Translations under genes and position numbers: made by a program | The notes under the pieces: generated by a model | Databases searched by the model: none | What the model was told of the DNA's origin: nothing | The model's input: only the letters and a program-made list of their open reading frames with translations | Part shown: positions 15,827-25,558 of the stretch, piece by piece | How positions within the stretch are numbered: position 1 is the first letter of the stretch | Layout of the letters: every line of letters starts with the position of its first letter | Assembly (NCBI RefSeq): GCF_028290205.1 | Contig: NZ_JAQGKF010000147.1 | Coordinates: forward strand, 1 to 43,735 | Origin: Enterovirga sp. | GTDB taxonomy: Bacteria; Pseudomonadota; Alphaproteobacteria; Rhizobiales; Beijerinckiaceae | Length of the DNA stretch: 43,735 bases | Reading direction: 5' to 3'

Positions 15827-17431
15827 TCAGGCCCGCAGGCGCGGCACGTGGTTCTCGAACAGGGCGCGGGCCGCCTCGGCCGAGACCGCCTTGCTGAACA
15901 GGTAGCCCTGTCCCTCCTGGCAGCCCTGGGCGAGCAGTTGGGCGTGCTCGTCCTCGCCCTCGATTCCCTCTGCCGTGATGGTCAGGCCCAGCCCGCGTCC
16001 CAACCCGACCAGGGCGCTGACGATCTCGGCGCTTTCGCGCTCGGACCGCATGTTGGCCACGAAGCTGCGGTCGATCTTGATCTTGTCGAGCTTGAAGTTG
16101 CGCAGGTGGTAGAGGCTGGAATAGCCGGTGCCGAAATCGTCGAGCGCGATGCGGATCCCGGCCTCCCTCAGGCCGCCGAGGATCTCCTGGGCCGCCTCGA
16201 GATCGCGCACGAGGGCGCTTTCCGTGATCTCGATCTCCAGCCGATGCGGCGGCAGGCCGATGCGGCCCAACATGGCCAGGATGCGCAGGCCGAGGCCGGA
16301 ATCCTTGAGCTGCGCCGGAGAGATGTTGAACGCGAGCGTGGTCGAGGCCGGCCAATCCACGGCCGCCCGGCAGGCCTGTTCCAGCACGGCGTCCGACAGC
16401 GCATCGATCTGGCCCGTATCCTCCGCGATGGGGATGAAGCGGTCCGGCGGCACCTCGCCGAGCTCGGAATGGGTCCACCGCGCCAGCGCCTCGAAGCCGA
16501 TCACCTGCTCGGTCTTGAGATCGACCAGGGGCTGGAACATCGGCCGGATGTCGCCGCGTTGGAGCGCGAGCCGCAATTCAGCCTCGAGATAGGCGCGCTC
16601 TTGGACGTGCCGGTCCATTTCGACGTCGAAAAAGCGCAGGGCCGAGCGGCGCTCGGCCTTGGCCCGGTAGAGCGCGATGTCGCTGCGCCGGAGCGTTTCC
16701 TCGGGGGTCGCGTCCGCATAGGGCAGCAGGCAGATGCCGATGCCGGTGCTGATCTCGTGCCGGATCGAGCCCAGGGCGAAGGGTTCGCGCAGGCATTCGA
16801 TCACCCTGAGGGCGGCGCCGGTCGCCGCCTCGGGACCGGCCAGATGCTGGGCGATGATGGCGAACTCGTCGCCGCCGAGCCGCGCCACCAGGTCGTCCTC
16901 CCGGACGGCGCTTCGCAGGCGGCGCGCCACCGCGATCAGCAGGTGGTCTCCCTCTGCGTGGCCATAAAGGTCGTTGACGGCCTTGAACCCGTTCAGATCG
17001 AGCGTCAGCAGCGCGTGCGCGCCGCCGAGCCGCGGTGGCGCCGCAATGGCGGCCTTCAGCGCGTCGTTGAAACGGCGCCGGTTCGGCAGGCCCGTGAGCG
17101 TGTCCCGGAAAGCGAGATCGCGGACCTGCTCCTCGGCGGCCCTGCGCAGGCGCACCTCTCGCTTCAACTCGCGCAGGCGCTTCCACATGAATCCCAGCAG
17201 GCCGGCCACCAGAGCGGCCCCTATAATGGGCAGTTCGTCCGTGCTGATCACCTTCGCGGCGGCGCTCCCGGCGCCTTCGACGAAGACGTCGACCTCCAGA
17301 CAGACAAAGGCCACGGCAGCCGTGGCGAGGGCGCCGGCCCCGAGATCCCCGAGCGAAGCGCGATGGCGGATCAGGAAGCGCGGAATGTGCGCGAAGGGGG
17401 TCGGCCCCGTGGCCGGCAATGGGTGCGTCAT
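15827..17431 (-). CDS. Membrane-bound GGDEF-EAL cyclic di-GMP enzyme
   Basis: 534 residues. Two membrane helices near residues 31-53 and 66-84 are followed by a short coiled linker. The diguanylate cyclase domain contains TLTGLPNRRRF, GGDEF at 186-190, and an RxxD inhibitory site (REDD, 177-180) exactly five residues before it. The EAL domain starts near 295 with EAL at 314-316, NISPAQL, EITESAL, LDDFGTGYSSL, KIDRSF and EGIE. All residues expected for both synthesis and hydrolysis of c-di-GMP are present, so it may be bifunctional. No sensory domain is visible besides the helices. The start is ATG 17431; the longer frame to 17629 was rejected as low-complexity. Confidence 0.9.
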   Translation of the reverse strand: MTHPLPATGPTPFAHIPRFLIRHRASLGDLGAGALATAAVAFVCLEVDVFVEGAGSAAAKVISTDELPIIGAALVAGLLGFMWKRLRELKREVRLRRAAEEQVRDLAFRDTLTGLPNRRRFNDALKAAIAAPPRLGGAHALLTLDLNGFKAVNDLYGHAEGDHLLIAVARRLRSAVREDDLVARLGGDEFAIIAQHLAGPEAATGAALRVIECLREPFALGSIRHEISTGIGICLLPYADATPEETLRRSDIALYRAKAERRSALRFFDVEMDRHVQERAYLEAELRLALQRGDIRPMFQPLVDLKTEQVIGFEALARWTHSELGEVPPDRFIPIAEDTGQIDALSDAVLEQACRAAVDWPASTTLAFNISPAQLKDSGLGLRILAMLGRIGLPPHRLEIEITESALVRDLEAAQEILGGLREAGIRIALDDFGTGYSSLYHLRNFKLDKIKIDRSFVANMRSERESAEIVSALVGLGRGLGLTITAEGIEGEDEHAQLLAQGCQEGQGYLFSKAVSAEAARALFENHVPRLRA

Positions 17432-17522
17432 TCCGGCACCCTGCCTCCGGCCTCCTGACGAGAGGTTAAACGGAAGCGCCGGCCGCTGCCTGGCCTGAGC
17501 GGCCGAGGCGCGGGCCAGCCGC

Positions 17523-18464
17523 TCAGCGACGCCGGCCGAAATCGGGCTCCGGCGTTTCCTGCCCTTGCGAGATGATGCCGCGCCGAATGGCGCGGGTGCG
17601 GGTGAAGAGGTCGAACAGGGCGTCGCCATCCCCCCACCTGATCGCCTTGGCCAGGACCGCGATGTCCTCGTTCAGCCGGCCCAGCATCTCCAACACGGCC
17701 GGGCGGTTGTGGAGAAAGACGTCGCGCCACATGGTCGGGTCGGAGGCCGCGATGCGAGTGAAGTCCCGGAAGCCGCCGGCCGAGAACTTGATCACCTCCG
17801 ACTGCGTCACCGTCTCGAGATCGGCCGCGGTGCCCACGATGTTGTAGGCGATCAGGTGCGGCACGTGGCTCGTGATCGCCAGCACCAGGTCGTGGTGCTC
17901 GGCGCTCATGCGCTCGACCTCGGCGCCCATGGCGGTCCAGACCGCCTCGACGCGGCCGATCGCGGCCTCGTCCGTCCCCTCGGGCGGGGTCAGGATGCAC
18001 CAGCGTCGCTGGAACAGGGTCGCGAAGCCGGCATCCGGCCCGGAATATTCGGTGCCGGCCACGGGATGGGCCGGGACCAGGTGCACGTCCGGCCGCAGAT
18101 GGGGCTTGAGCTGCGCGATCACCGACGCCTTCACCGAGCCGGTGTCGGACAGGATGGCGCCCGGCTTCAGGCACGGCCCGATCTGCGCCCCGACGGCGTC
18201 GCAGGCGCCCACAGGGACGCACAGGATGACGAGATCGGCCTCGGCGACGCCCTGCGCGACATCGAGCGTCTGCTCGTCGCCGAGTCCCAGCGCCCGGGCC
18301 CGCTCCACCACGGCGGGATCGCGGTCAATGCAGACGATGCGGCCGGCCACGCCCCGTTCGCGCGCCGCCCGGGCGATGGAGGAGCCGATCAGGCCGATGC
18401 CGACGATGGCGAGCCGTCCGACGACCGGCTCGGCCAGAGGGGGACCGAGCGCGCCCGCGCTCAC
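17523..18464 (-). CDS. tyrA: Prephenate/arogenate dehydrogenase
   Basis: 313 residues. NAD(P)-dependent oxidation of prephenate (or arogenate) toward tyrosine. The nucleotide-binding loop is [26 protein letters not shown] and [11 protein letters not shown] precede the substrate-binding segment [20 protein letters not shown], and [13 protein letters not shown] and [20 protein letters not shown] are typical of TyrA/TyrC. There is no ACT or chorismate mutase domain. Starts at GTG 18464, overlapping the hisC stop by 4 nt, so it is translationally coupled to hisC. Whether it prefers prephenate or arogenate cannot be told here. Confidence 0.92.
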   Translation of the reverse strand: MSAGALGPPLAEPVVGRLAIVGIGLIGSSIARAARERGVAGRIVCIDRDPAVVERARALGLGDEQTLDVAQGVAEADLVILCVPVGACDAVGAQIGPCLKPGAILSDTGSVKASVIAQLKPHLRPDVHLVPAHPVAGTEYSGPDAGFATLFQRRWCILTPPEGTDEAAIGRVEAVWTAMGAEVERMSAEHHDLVLAITSHVPHLIAYNIVGTAADLETVTQSEVIKFSAGGFRDFTRIAASDPTMWRDVFLHNRPAVLEMLGRLNEDIAVLAKAIRWGDGDALFDLFTRTRAIRRGIISQGQETPEPDFGRRR

Positions 18465-19594
18465 GAGTTGACCGGGCTCCGGCCCATGAACTCTGCCAGC
18501 GCCTCGAGGACGAGCGTGTTCGCCTCCGCCGTGCCGACCGTCATCCGCAGCGCGTCCGGCAGGCCATAGGCCCGCACGGCCCGGAGCACGAGCCCGCGCG
18601 CCGACAGGAAGGAATCGGCGTCCGCGGCGGTGCGGCCGGGCTCCCGCGGAAAATGGATCAGGAGGAAGTTGCCGACGCTCGGCGTGACCCGCAGCCCGAC
18701 CGCCGCGATGCCGGCGGCGAGCTTGGGCAGCCAGGTGTCGTTGTGGGCGAGGGAGGCCGCGAGGTGGGCCTCGTCCGCGATGGCGGCGGCGCCGGCCGCG
18801 ATGGCCGGGGCGTTGACGTTGAACGGGCCGCGAATGCGGTTCAGCGCGTCTACGACCCGCTCCGGTCCGACCATCCAGCCGAGCCGGAGAGCGGCGAGGC
18901 CGTGGATCTTCGAGAAGGTCCGCGTCATCACGACGTTCGGAGCGGTGAGCGCGAGCTCGAGTCCGGACGCATAGTCGTTGCTGCGGACATATTCCGCGTA
19001 GGCCGCATCCAGCACCAGCAGCACATGCGGGGGCAGCCCGGCATGCAGGCGCTTCACCTCGTCGAACGGCAGGTAGGTGCCGGTCGGGTTGTTGGGGTTC
19101 GCCAGGTAGACGATCCGGGTCTTCTCGGTGACCCGCGACAGGTAGGCATCCACATCGGCCGTGAGATCGGTCTCCTCGGCCTCCACGGGCACGCCGCCCG
19201 CACCCATGATGTTGATCTTGTAGACTAGAAAGCCGTGGCGGCTGTAGAGCCCCTCGTCGCCGGGGCCGATGAAGGTGTTGGTGATGAGCGCCAGAAGCTC
19301 GTCCGAGCCCGTGCCGCAGATGATGCGGGCCGGATCGATCCCGTATTTCCGGCCGATCGCCTGGCGCAGGGCGGTGGCGCCGCCGTCCGGATAGATCGCC
19401 AGGCTCTCGGCCGTGCCGCGAAAGGCTTCCACCGCCTTGGGGCTCGGTCCGAGCGGCGTCTCGTTGGACGACAGCTTGTAGACCTTGGCGACGCCCTCGA
19501 CATGGTCGCGGCCCGGCACGTAGGCGGCGATGTCGAGAATGCCGGGGCGGGGAACCGGCCCGGCGGGTGTCGCGGCGGCGAGTGAGGAGGGCAT
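18461..19594 (-). CDS. hisC: Histidinol-phosphate aminotransferase
   Basis: 377 residues, fold-type I PLP aminotransferase. The Schiff-base lysine is in [66 protein letters not shown] and [10 protein letters not shown] are standard HisC motifs, and the C-terminus [19 protein letters not shown] contains the substrate-carboxylate Arg. Because it is coupled to tyrA and not to other his genes, it may also transaminate aromatic 2-oxo acids such as prephenate, a dual role known for this HisC group; this is an inference. The start is ATG 19594. Confidence 0.92.
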   Translation of the reverse strand: MPSSLAAATPAGPVPRPGILDIAAYVPGRDHVEGVAKVYKLSSNETPLGPSPKAVEAFRGTAESLAIYPDGGATALRQAIGRKYGIDPARIICGTGSDELLALITNTFIGPGDEGLYSRHGFLVYKINIMGAGGVPVEAEETDLTADVDAYLSRVTEKTRIVYLANPNNPTGTYLPFDEVKRLHAGLPPHVLLVLDAAYAEYVRSNDYASGLELALTAPNVVMTRTFSKIHGLAALRLGWMVGPERVVDALNRIRGPFNVNAPAIAAGAAAIADEAHLAASLAHNDTWLPKLAAGIAAVGLRVTPSVGNFLLIHFPREPGRTAADADSFLSARGLVLRAVRAYGLPDALRMTVGTAEANTLVLEALAEFMGRSPVNS

Positions 19595-19753
19595 CGCGAT
19601 CTTCTGCGGCAGGAGGGCGCCGCTCTAACCTACCGGGACCGGGATCGCACGCGCAAAGTCGAAGACCCGGCGGGCTCGCCTCCCTGGACAGTCCGGGTTA
19701 CGCATGCGGCGGCGCGCCATTCCGGCCGCGTCAGGGCAGGGGGAAAGCTTCCT

Positions 19754-20980
19754 GTGTCGATCGCCCGGGCGCCGGCGCCCTTGTCCCGGCGCAGTCTTTC
19801 CCTGGCGGTCGGCGGTCTCACCGTCACCCAGATCGTCGGCTGGGGCACCACCTTCCACATCCCGGCCGTGCTGTCCGGCCGCCTCGCCCGCGGCATCGGC
19901 CTTCCGGGGGAACTCATCTTCGGCGGCATCACGCTGATGCTGGTGGTGGCGGCCGCCATCGCCCCGGCGGTCGGGCGCGCGCTCGACCGGGACGGCGCCC
20001 GTCGCTGGATGGTGACCGGCTCCGTTCTGGCCGCGCTCGGTCTTGCGCTCCTGGCCGCGGCCGAGGGGCCGATCCTGTTCGCGGCCGCCTGGGTCGTGTT
20101 CGGGGCCGTGATGCCGCTGGCGCTGAACCAGAGCGCTTCCACGGCGCTGGTTCAGATCTCGCCCGCCTCCGCGCGCCGCGCCATCGCGCTCCTGCTGCTA
20201 CTCACAGGACTGTCCTCGACCATCGCCTGGCCCGTGCTGATCTCCCTTGATGCGGCCTTCGGCTGGCGGGTCACGCTGCTGATCCTGGCCGCCGTGCATC
20301 TTTTCGTCTGCGCGCCGCTCCACCTCCTGTGCCTTCCGGCCGGCCGGGTTCTGACGGAGGCTGCGCCCCTCGCGCCCCGGCCCGATGGCGAGCCCGGGCC
20401 GGGGGCCCCGGCCCCGATCCCCGGCGCCTTCGCTCTTGCCGCGGTCGCCTTCTCGCTCAGCGGCATGCTGACCTGGGGGCTGCCGCTGCACATGGTGGGC
20501 TTGCTGCAGGCCTATGGCCATGCCGAGACGGCGGCCGTCGCCATCGGCGCGCTGGTCGGACCGGGGCAGGTGCTGGCGCGCGCCTTCGAGATGCTGGGCG
20601 GCAGTCGAATCGGCATTCTGGAGGTCGGCGTCGGCGCCGCGCTCCTGATGCCGGTGGCTCTCGGAGTGCTGCTGCTCTGGGGCGCCTCGCCGCTCGGGGC
20701 GCTGGTGTTCTCGATCGGCTACGGCCTTTCGGCGGGCCTGATCTCGATTGTCCGAGCGGTGGCCCCGCTGCGGCTGTTCGGGGCGGCTGCCTACGCGGCC
20801 ATGCTGGGTCGGCTCAACGTGCCGCAGAACATCGCCTTCGCGGCCGCCCCGCTTGGCTTCGCGGTGATCCTCGAGCGGTTCGGGGCGGCGGCGCTTACGG
20901 GCCTGGCGCTCGCCGTGGCGCTGGTCTGCCTCGGCACGATGTGGCGGCTGGCGCGCCGGGCGGCGGCTCAGGCCGGCTGA
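19754..20980 (+). CDS. MFS transporter
   Basis: 408 residues with about twelve hydrophobic helices and a loop near residues 205-230 rich in Pro/Gly/Ala (DGEPGPGAPAPIPGAF). The first helices read LTVTQIVGWGTTFHIPAVLS and IAPAVGRALDRDGARRW, the latter resembling the cytoplasmic motif A region between helices 2 and 3. Substrate unknown; the nearest resemblance is to the large group of small-molecule exporters annotated only as MFS. The start is GTG 19754. The 3' end overlaps the convergent chorismate mutase gene by 13 bp. Confidence 0.85.
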   Translation: MSIARAPAPLSRRSLSLAVGGLTVTQIVGWGTTFHIPAVLSGRLARGIGLPGELIFGGITLMLVVAAAIAPAVGRALDRDGARRWMVTGSVLAALGLALLAAAEGPILFAAAWVVFGAVMPLALNQSASTALVQISPASARRAIALLLLLTGLSSTIAWPVLISLDAAFGWRVTLLILAAVHLFVCAPLHLLCLPAGRVLTEAAPLAPRPDGEPGPGAPAPIPGAFALAAVAFSLSGMLTWGLPLHMVGLLQAYGHAETAAVAIGALVGPGQVLARAFEMLGGSRIGILEVGVGAALLMPVALGVLLLWGASPLGALVFSIGYGLSAGLISIVRAVAPLRLFGAAAYAAMLGRLNVPQNIAFAAAPLGFAVILERFGAAALTGLALAVALVCLGTMWRLARRAAAQAG

Positions 20981-21780
20981 CGGGCCCGGAGGGGCACCGG
21001 CTCGGGGTGGCTACCGACCGGGACGAGGTCGGAGACCGAGAGCCCGCCGGCGAGTTCGGCCGGATCCAGCTCCGCCGGGGCGGCGACCAGGCAGCTGCCC
21101 TCGGCCGCGGCCAGAACGGCGACGCCCGGGAGCCGGCCCGGGCCATCGGCGCTTCCCGCGCCGCCTTCGGCCGCGAACAGACGCACGGCGCCGAGCCCCT
21201 CGCCGGAGATCACGCGTGACAGCACCAGGAGCTGCGTCGGGGCCGGGTGGCCGGGCCGCTCGGTGAAGGGCAGCCGGGCGATCACCTTGGGGGCGTCCGC
21301 CGGCCGCAGGGCCCGCCACCATGCCCCTGGGGCCTGGCCCGGGGCGACGAGGCCGAGATCACCGCGCGACGCCGCCACGGCGGCCACAACCTCGGCGGCG
21401 CTCCCATGCGTGTGCAGCGGAACGGTGAAGCCGAAATGGAATCGGGCGCTGTCCCGCATCGCGCCGTCTCCGGCGGCGAGGTCGGCGTGGACCGCGAAGG
21501 GGGCCTGCACGTGCGTGAACGTGGAAATGATGACGCGCCAGATCGCCTCAGGTGCGTCGAAGGGGAGAAGGCCGCCGTGTCGGGCCGCCAGAACCCGCAT
21601 CATGGCGGCCTCGCGCTCGGGTCGGAAGGCTGAGCCCGAGGCGGCCGTGCCCTTGGTCGCAATCAGCCTGTCGATGATCTCGCCCCGCTCCATGAGGAGC
21701 CGGTGCATGCCCTCGTCGATGCGGTCGATCTCGCGACGGAGGGCTGCGAGGGCCGATGCTCCGGAGCCGCTTGCGTCCAT
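20968..21780 (-). CDS. AroQ-type chorismate mutase with unassigned C-terminal domain
   Basis: 270 residues. The first ~95 form an AroQ helical chorismate mutase: LAALRREIDRIDEGMHRLLMERGEIIDRLIATKG followed by FRPEREAAMMRVLAAR, which carry the expected Arg, Lys and Glu positions. Chorismate mutase makes prephenate, the substrate of the nearby tyrA product. The remaining ~170 residues show segments such as GDLGLVAPGQAPGAWWRAL and KVIARLPFTERPGHPAPTQL and match no domain I can name; a degenerate prephenate dehydratase-like fold is possible but unproven. The start is ATG 21780; the upstream in-frame extension covers the metX region and was excluded. It is divergent from metX. Confidence 0.82.
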   Translation of the reverse strand: MDASGSGASALAALRREIDRIDEGMHRLLMERGEIIDRLIATKGTAASGSAFRPEREAAMMRVLAARHGGLLPFDAPEAIWRVIISTFTHVQAPFAVHADLAAGDGAMRDSARFHFGFTVPLHTHGSAAEVVAAVAASRGDLGLVAPGQAPGAWWRALRPADAPKVIARLPFTERPGHPAPTQLLVLSRVISGEGLGAVRLFAAEGGAGSADGPGRLPGVAVLAAAEGSCLVAAPAELDPAELAGGLSVSDLVPVGSHPEPVPLRARQPA

Positions 21781-21913
21781 TCTGCTGCCTTGCCGCGGGG
21801 GCGCTGTGGCCCGGGAGGTCAGGCCCTTTAGGTCCCGGTGGCGGTGCTGCCAAGTCGGCGGGCCGAGCCGATTCGTTGACTTGCCGGCGGCGATCACGAC
21901 ATGAACCGGCACC

Positions 21914-23092
21914 ATGAACGAGCACAGCTTCAGGGGACCGGCGCCGACGCACCGGTCCGAGGCGGATGAGCCGACCAGCCCCGTCCAGCGCTTCGCCGCG
22001 TCCGAAGCGCTGGTTCTGGATGCCGGCATCGCGCTCGGCCCCTGGCAGATCGCCTACCAGACCTATGGCGAGCTGAATCCGGACCGGTCCAACGCGGTGC
22101 TGGTGTGCCACGCCCTCACGGGCGACCAGCACGTCGCCAACATCCACCCGGTCACGGGCAAGCCGGGCTGGTGGGAAACGCTGGTCGGGCCCGGGCGGCC
22201 GATCGATACCGAGCGATTCTTCGTGATCTGCGCCAACGTCGTCGGCGGCTGCATGGGAACCACCGGGCCAGCCTCGGGCAACCCCGATTCGGGCCGCCCC
22301 TGGGCGCTCGACTTCCCGGTCGTGACCATCCGGGACATGGTGCGGGCCCAGAAGATGCTCATCGACCGGCTCGGCATCCCCAGCCTGTTCTGCGTGGTGG
22401 GCGGCTCCATGGGCGGGATGCAGGTCCTGCAATGGGCCGCGAGCTACCCGGACCGGGTCTTCGCCGCCATGCCGATCGCCACGGGCGCACGGCACTCGGC
22501 CCAGAACATCGCCTTCCACGAGGTCGGCCGGCAGGCCGTGATGGCCGATCCCGATTGGCGCCGCGGGCGCTATCTGGACGAGGGCGTGCGGCCGCGGAAG
22601 GGCCTCGCGGTCGCCCGCATGGGCGCGCACATCACCTATCTGTCCGAGGGCGCGCTGCACCGGAAGTTCGGCCGCACGCTGCAGGACCGGGACGCCCCGA
22701 CCTTCACCTTCGACGCGGACTTCCAGATCGAGAGCTACCTGCGCTACCAGGGCATCTCCTTCGTGGAACGCTTCGACCCGAACTCGTATCTCTACGTGAC
22801 GCGGGCGATGGATTATTTCGACCTTTCAGCAGATTACGGTGGAACGCTGGCCAATGCGTTCAGGGGGTCGCCGACGCGGTTCTGCGTGATCTCCTTCACG
22901 TCAGACTGGCTCTTTCCGACCCGCGACTCGCGCGCCATCGTGCATGCGCTGAACGCGGGCGGCGCCCAGGTCGGCTTCGTGGAGATCGAATCCGACAAGG
23001 GCCACGACGCCTTCCTGCTCGAGGAGCCTGAGATGTTCGCGGCGGCGCGCGGCTTCCTGGACGCCGCCGCTTCGGCCAGGGGCATCGCGTGA
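21914..23092 (+). CDS. metX: Homoserine O-acetyltransferase (MetX family)
   Basis: 392 residues, alpha/beta-hydrolase fold. Acylates homoserine using acetyl-CoA (or succinyl-CoA in some relatives) at the start of methionine synthesis. The nucleophile Ser165 lies in GGSMGG, with Asp331 in TSDWLFP and His364 in KGHDAFL completing the triad. [12 protein letters not shown] is the conserved loop before the lid. Followed by metW with a 4-nt overlap, a classic pair. The 133-bp divergent gap upstream contains no recognisable SAM riboswitch. Acyl-donor preference is not decided by these motifs. Confidence 0.94.
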   Translation: MNEHSFRGPAPTHRSEADEPTSPVQRFAASEALVLDAGIALGPWQIAYQTYGELNPDRSNAVLVCHALTGDQHVANIHPVTGKPGWWETLVGPGRPIDTERFFVICANVVGGCMGTTGPASGNPDSGRPWALDFPVVTIRDMVRAQKMLIDRLGIPSLFCVVGGSMGGMQVLQWAASYPDRVFAAMPIATGARHSAQNIAFHEVGRQAVMADPDWRRGRYLDEGVRPRKGLAVARMGAHITYLSEGALHRKFGRTLQDRDAPTFTFDADFQIESYLRYQGISFVERFDPNSYLYVTRAMDYFDLSADYGGTLANAFRGSPTRFCVISFTSDWLFPTRDSRAIVHALNAGGAQVGFVEIESDKGHDAFLLEEPEMFAAARGFLDAAASARGIA

Positions 23093-23775
23093 GCGGCGGG
23101 ACCCTCGGCCCCCCGCCCGTGAACTCCGCCGCCGTCGCCGCGTCAGCCCAGGGCCGGCAGGTCGGTGAGGGTCACCCCCGCAAGGACCACCTCCTGGTGG
23201 CCCGGATGGTGGAGCCCGGCTCGCGGGTGCTCGACGTCGGCTGCGGCGACGGGCTCCTGCTCGCGCTGCTGCGGCAGCGGCGCTCCGTCGACGGCCGCGG
23301 CATCGAGCTGTCCCGCGAGGGCGTCAGCCACTCCCTCGCCCGCGGGCTCGCCGTGATCCAGGGCGACGCCGACACCGACCTCGTCGATTACCCGGACGAC
23401 AGCTTCGACTACGTGATCCTGTCCCAGACCCTGCAGGCGACGCGGCAGCCGCGGGTGGTGCTGGAACACATGCTGCGCATCGGCCGCCGGGCGATCGTGT
23501 CGTTCCCGAATTTCGGCCACTGGCGCGTGCGCTACGAGATCGGGGTCCGCGGCCGCATGCCGGTGACGGAGAACCTGCCCCAGCCCTGGTACGACACCCC
23601 CAACATTCACTTCTGCACGATCCGGGACTTCGTCCGGCTCTGCCGCGAACTCGGCGTGCAGATCGAGCAGGCGCACGCGCTGGGCGCGAGTGGCGATCCC
23701 GTCCGGGTGAACCTGCCCTGGTGGGTCTGGAACCTGTTCGGCCAGCAGGGGATCTTCCTGCTGCGCCGAGGCTAA
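23089..23775 (+). CDS. metW: Methionine biosynthesis protein MetW
   Basis: 228 residues, class I methyltransferase-like fold. The SAM-type motif I is [15 protein letters not shown] (residues ~47-61). The MetW-specific parts are [48 protein letters not shown] and [12 protein letters not shown]. MetW stimulates MetX acyltransferase activity in several proteobacteria. It starts with GTG 23089 overlapping the metX stop, so the two are coupled. About 30 extra N-terminal residues precede the usual family start. It ends 7 bp from the convergent TadG-like gene. Confidence 0.93.
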   Translation: MSGGTLGPPPVNSAAVAASAQGRQVGEGHPRKDHLLVARMVEPGSRVLDVGCGDGLLLALLRQRRSVDGRGIELSREGVSHSLARGLAVIQGDADTDLVDYPDDSFDYVILSQTLQATRQPRVVLEHMLRIGRRAIVSFPNFGHWRVRYEIGVRGRMPVTENLPQPWYDTPNIHFCTIRDFVRLCRELGVQIEQAHALGASGDPVRVNLPWWVWNLFGQQGIFLLRRG

Positions 23776-23782
23776 GGCCTTC

Positions 23783-25456
23783 TCAGCGGGTCAGCCGCAT
23801 GGACCCGATGCCCTGGGCGATCTTCTTGAAGGCGGCCACGAGGGCGGTCGAGTCGTTGGCCACGAAGCTGTAATCGCTGCCCGAGGCGCAGTTCTGCAGC
23901 AGCGACAGGCCCTGAGCGTCGATCGGGTCGGTGCTCGTGCTGAACCCGACCGTGTAAACGATGACCTTCTTGGCCTTGGCGTTGGTGCAGGCATCGAGCA
24001 GGAGTTCGTCGATGGCGGCGCGGCCGTCGGCGCTGGTCGTGAGGTTGGTGCGGCCGGTCTTGAAGCGCGAATTCGCGGCCGCCGCATCCGTGCCATCGGC
24101 GTTCTGGAAGTAGCCGTAGGCCGAGTACTGGGACTTTCCGAGCACGCGCGAATCGCCGCTCCAGGTGTTCGTGCCGTCGGTCATCAGCACGATCACCTTG
24201 CTGTAATTCGTGGCGTCGTAGGCGGCCGGGGGGCCGGCCTGGGAGCTGAAGACGCTGGTGGGAGAGATCGTGCGCCAGCCCCACATGAAGCCCTCATGGA
24301 CGTTGGTCTGGCCTTCGGGTTGGAGGGCCGTGATTTCCGTCTTCAGCGTCGCCTGGGCCGTGCCGAGCTGGGACAGGGGCCGGGAGGTGCAGGACCAGTT
24401 CGGGCCGTAGGCGCTGGTCCTGGCGTTGGTCGGCGTCTTGTACTTGCAGGCCTGGGTCATGCGGGTCGAGGCGGCGGCGTCGTTCTGGCAGGTGCCGCTG
24501 CTGGACGTGCCGTCGTCCAGGTACGAGTTCGTGTTGGTCGTGTCCTGGCAGGTTTGCGAGCTGCCGCTCGAGCAGCTCTTGGTGTTGCTGACTTCGTCGG
24601 GCGCGAAGAGCGGCAGGATCAGTCCGGCAGGGTGGCTCGTCGAAACGGCTTCATCCGTCACGTTGTAGGGATAGACCGGGGACTCGACGCAGCCGCGCCA
24701 GTCCCAAGCCGGATCGACGGTCTTCAGCTTTTCGAACAGCGACAGGCGGCTCGTGAAACCCTGTCCGCTGCGGCCCGTGATGTACTGCCAGTGAAGCGGG
24801 CTCGCCGCCGTGGTGTCGAGCCAGGCCGCGCTGCGCTGGGCCGCCGGGATCGCGACCGAGGCCGCGAAGGGCACCAGGGACATGCGGACATGGCCCGGAA
24901 GAGCCCCGGCCGTGTACATGAAGTCCACGAAATCCTTGGCGGCCGTCTTGGCGGCATCCATCTTGGTCTGGCCGTTGCCGCCGGCCCTGGCCATGGAGCC
25001 GGTCGTGTCGAGCACGAGGGCGATCTCGAAAAACTGCTCGCTCGCTGAACAGGTCGCGTCGGCTGCCACCACGACGGTGTCGTGGCTCACGATCTTCATG
25101 AAGGCCGTCGGATAGGTGGAGGCGGTCTGGAGCCTGACGTTGCGCGGCGAGTTGATGACCTGAAGGTCGGTCACCGAGACCGCCCGGCTCGTGACCTGCT
25201 TGGCGAGGTTCGACTCGGCCAGCGTGCGCAGTTCGGCGACGGTGAGGGTCGCGGGGGCCTTGCACAGGCTCAGCGTTGTCGAGTCGGTGGCGGCCTGCAG
25301 GACCGTCTGCAAACCGGCGGCGCCGGAATAGTCGATGGCGGCTCCGGCCGCCACCAGGATGGGCGTCAGCGCCAAGCCAAAGATGATCCCGACATTGCCG
25401 GCACGGGACCGAAGAAAGCGCTGGAACACGGAGCGGGGCAGTGTGCGGACGGACAT
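23783..25456 (-). CDS. TadG-like protein with split vWA domain
   Basis: 557 residues. The N-terminus has the TadE/TadG pattern: a basic stretch, then SRAGNVGIIFGLALTPILVAAGAAIDYSGA as a single helix with pilin-like features. A von Willebrand A domain follows, with MIDAS DTTGS starting at Asp150 and the second metal-site TDG at 426-428. Between them lies an unusually long insert (about 250-365) rich in Ser/Thr/Asn with six cysteines (256, 295, 303, 323, 337, 356) that could form disulfides outside the membrane. TadG-type proteins belong to tight-adherence pilus loci, but no other tad gene is nearby, so this is an orphan. Start is ATG 25456, with a predicted promoter upstream. Confidence 0.85.
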   Translation of the reverse strand: MSVRTLPRSVFQRFLRSRAGNVGIIFGLALTPILVAAGAAIDYSGAAGLQTVLQAATDSTTLSLCKAPATLTVAELRTLAESNLAKQVTSRAVSVTDLQVINSPRNVRLQTASTYPTAFMKIVSHDTVVVAADATCSASEQFFEIALVLDTTGSMARAGGNGQTKMDAAKTAAKDFVDFMYTAGALPGHVRMSLVPFAASVAIPAAQRSAAWLDTTAASPLHWQYITGRSGQGFTSRLSLFEKLKTVDPAWDWRGCVESPVYPYNVTDEAVSTSHPAGLILPLFAPDEVSNTKSCSSGSSQTCQDTTNTNSYLDDGTSSSGTCQNDAAASTRMTQACKYKTPTNARTSAYGPNWSCTSRPLSQLGTAQATLKTEITALQPEGQTNVHEGFMWGWRTISPTSVFSSQAGPPAAYDATNYSKVIVLMTDGTNTWSGDSRVLGKSQYSAYGYFQNADGTDAAAANSRFKTGRTNLTTSADGRAAIDELLLDACTNAKAKKVIVYTVGFSTSTDPIDAQGLSLLQNCASGSDYSFVANDSTALVAAFKKIAQGIGSMRLTR

Positions 25457-25515
25457 CGGGTCGCCTCCATCCGGCGGCAGAACCCCGGTCTGGCACCTCC
25501 GCCTAGCGGAATTGT

Positions 25516-25544
25516 TTTACACTTGCGTTCGGTCGATTGCTCAA
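25516..25544 (-). promoter_or_regulatory. Predicted sigma70-type promoter for the TadG-like gene
   Basis: On the minus strand TTGAGC (25544-25539) and TGTAAA (25521-25516) are 17 nt apart in a locally AT-rich island between two GC-rich genes. Expected transcription start is near 25509, about 53 nt before the ATG at 25456. Confidence 0.5.
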
Positions 25545-25558
25545 ATGCGAGGCGATCG

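Noticed and set aside
21781-21913. Possible SAM riboswitch upstream of metX
   Set aside because: The conserved core of the SAM-II type, common ahead of alphaproteobacterial met genes, was not found in this 133-bp gap.
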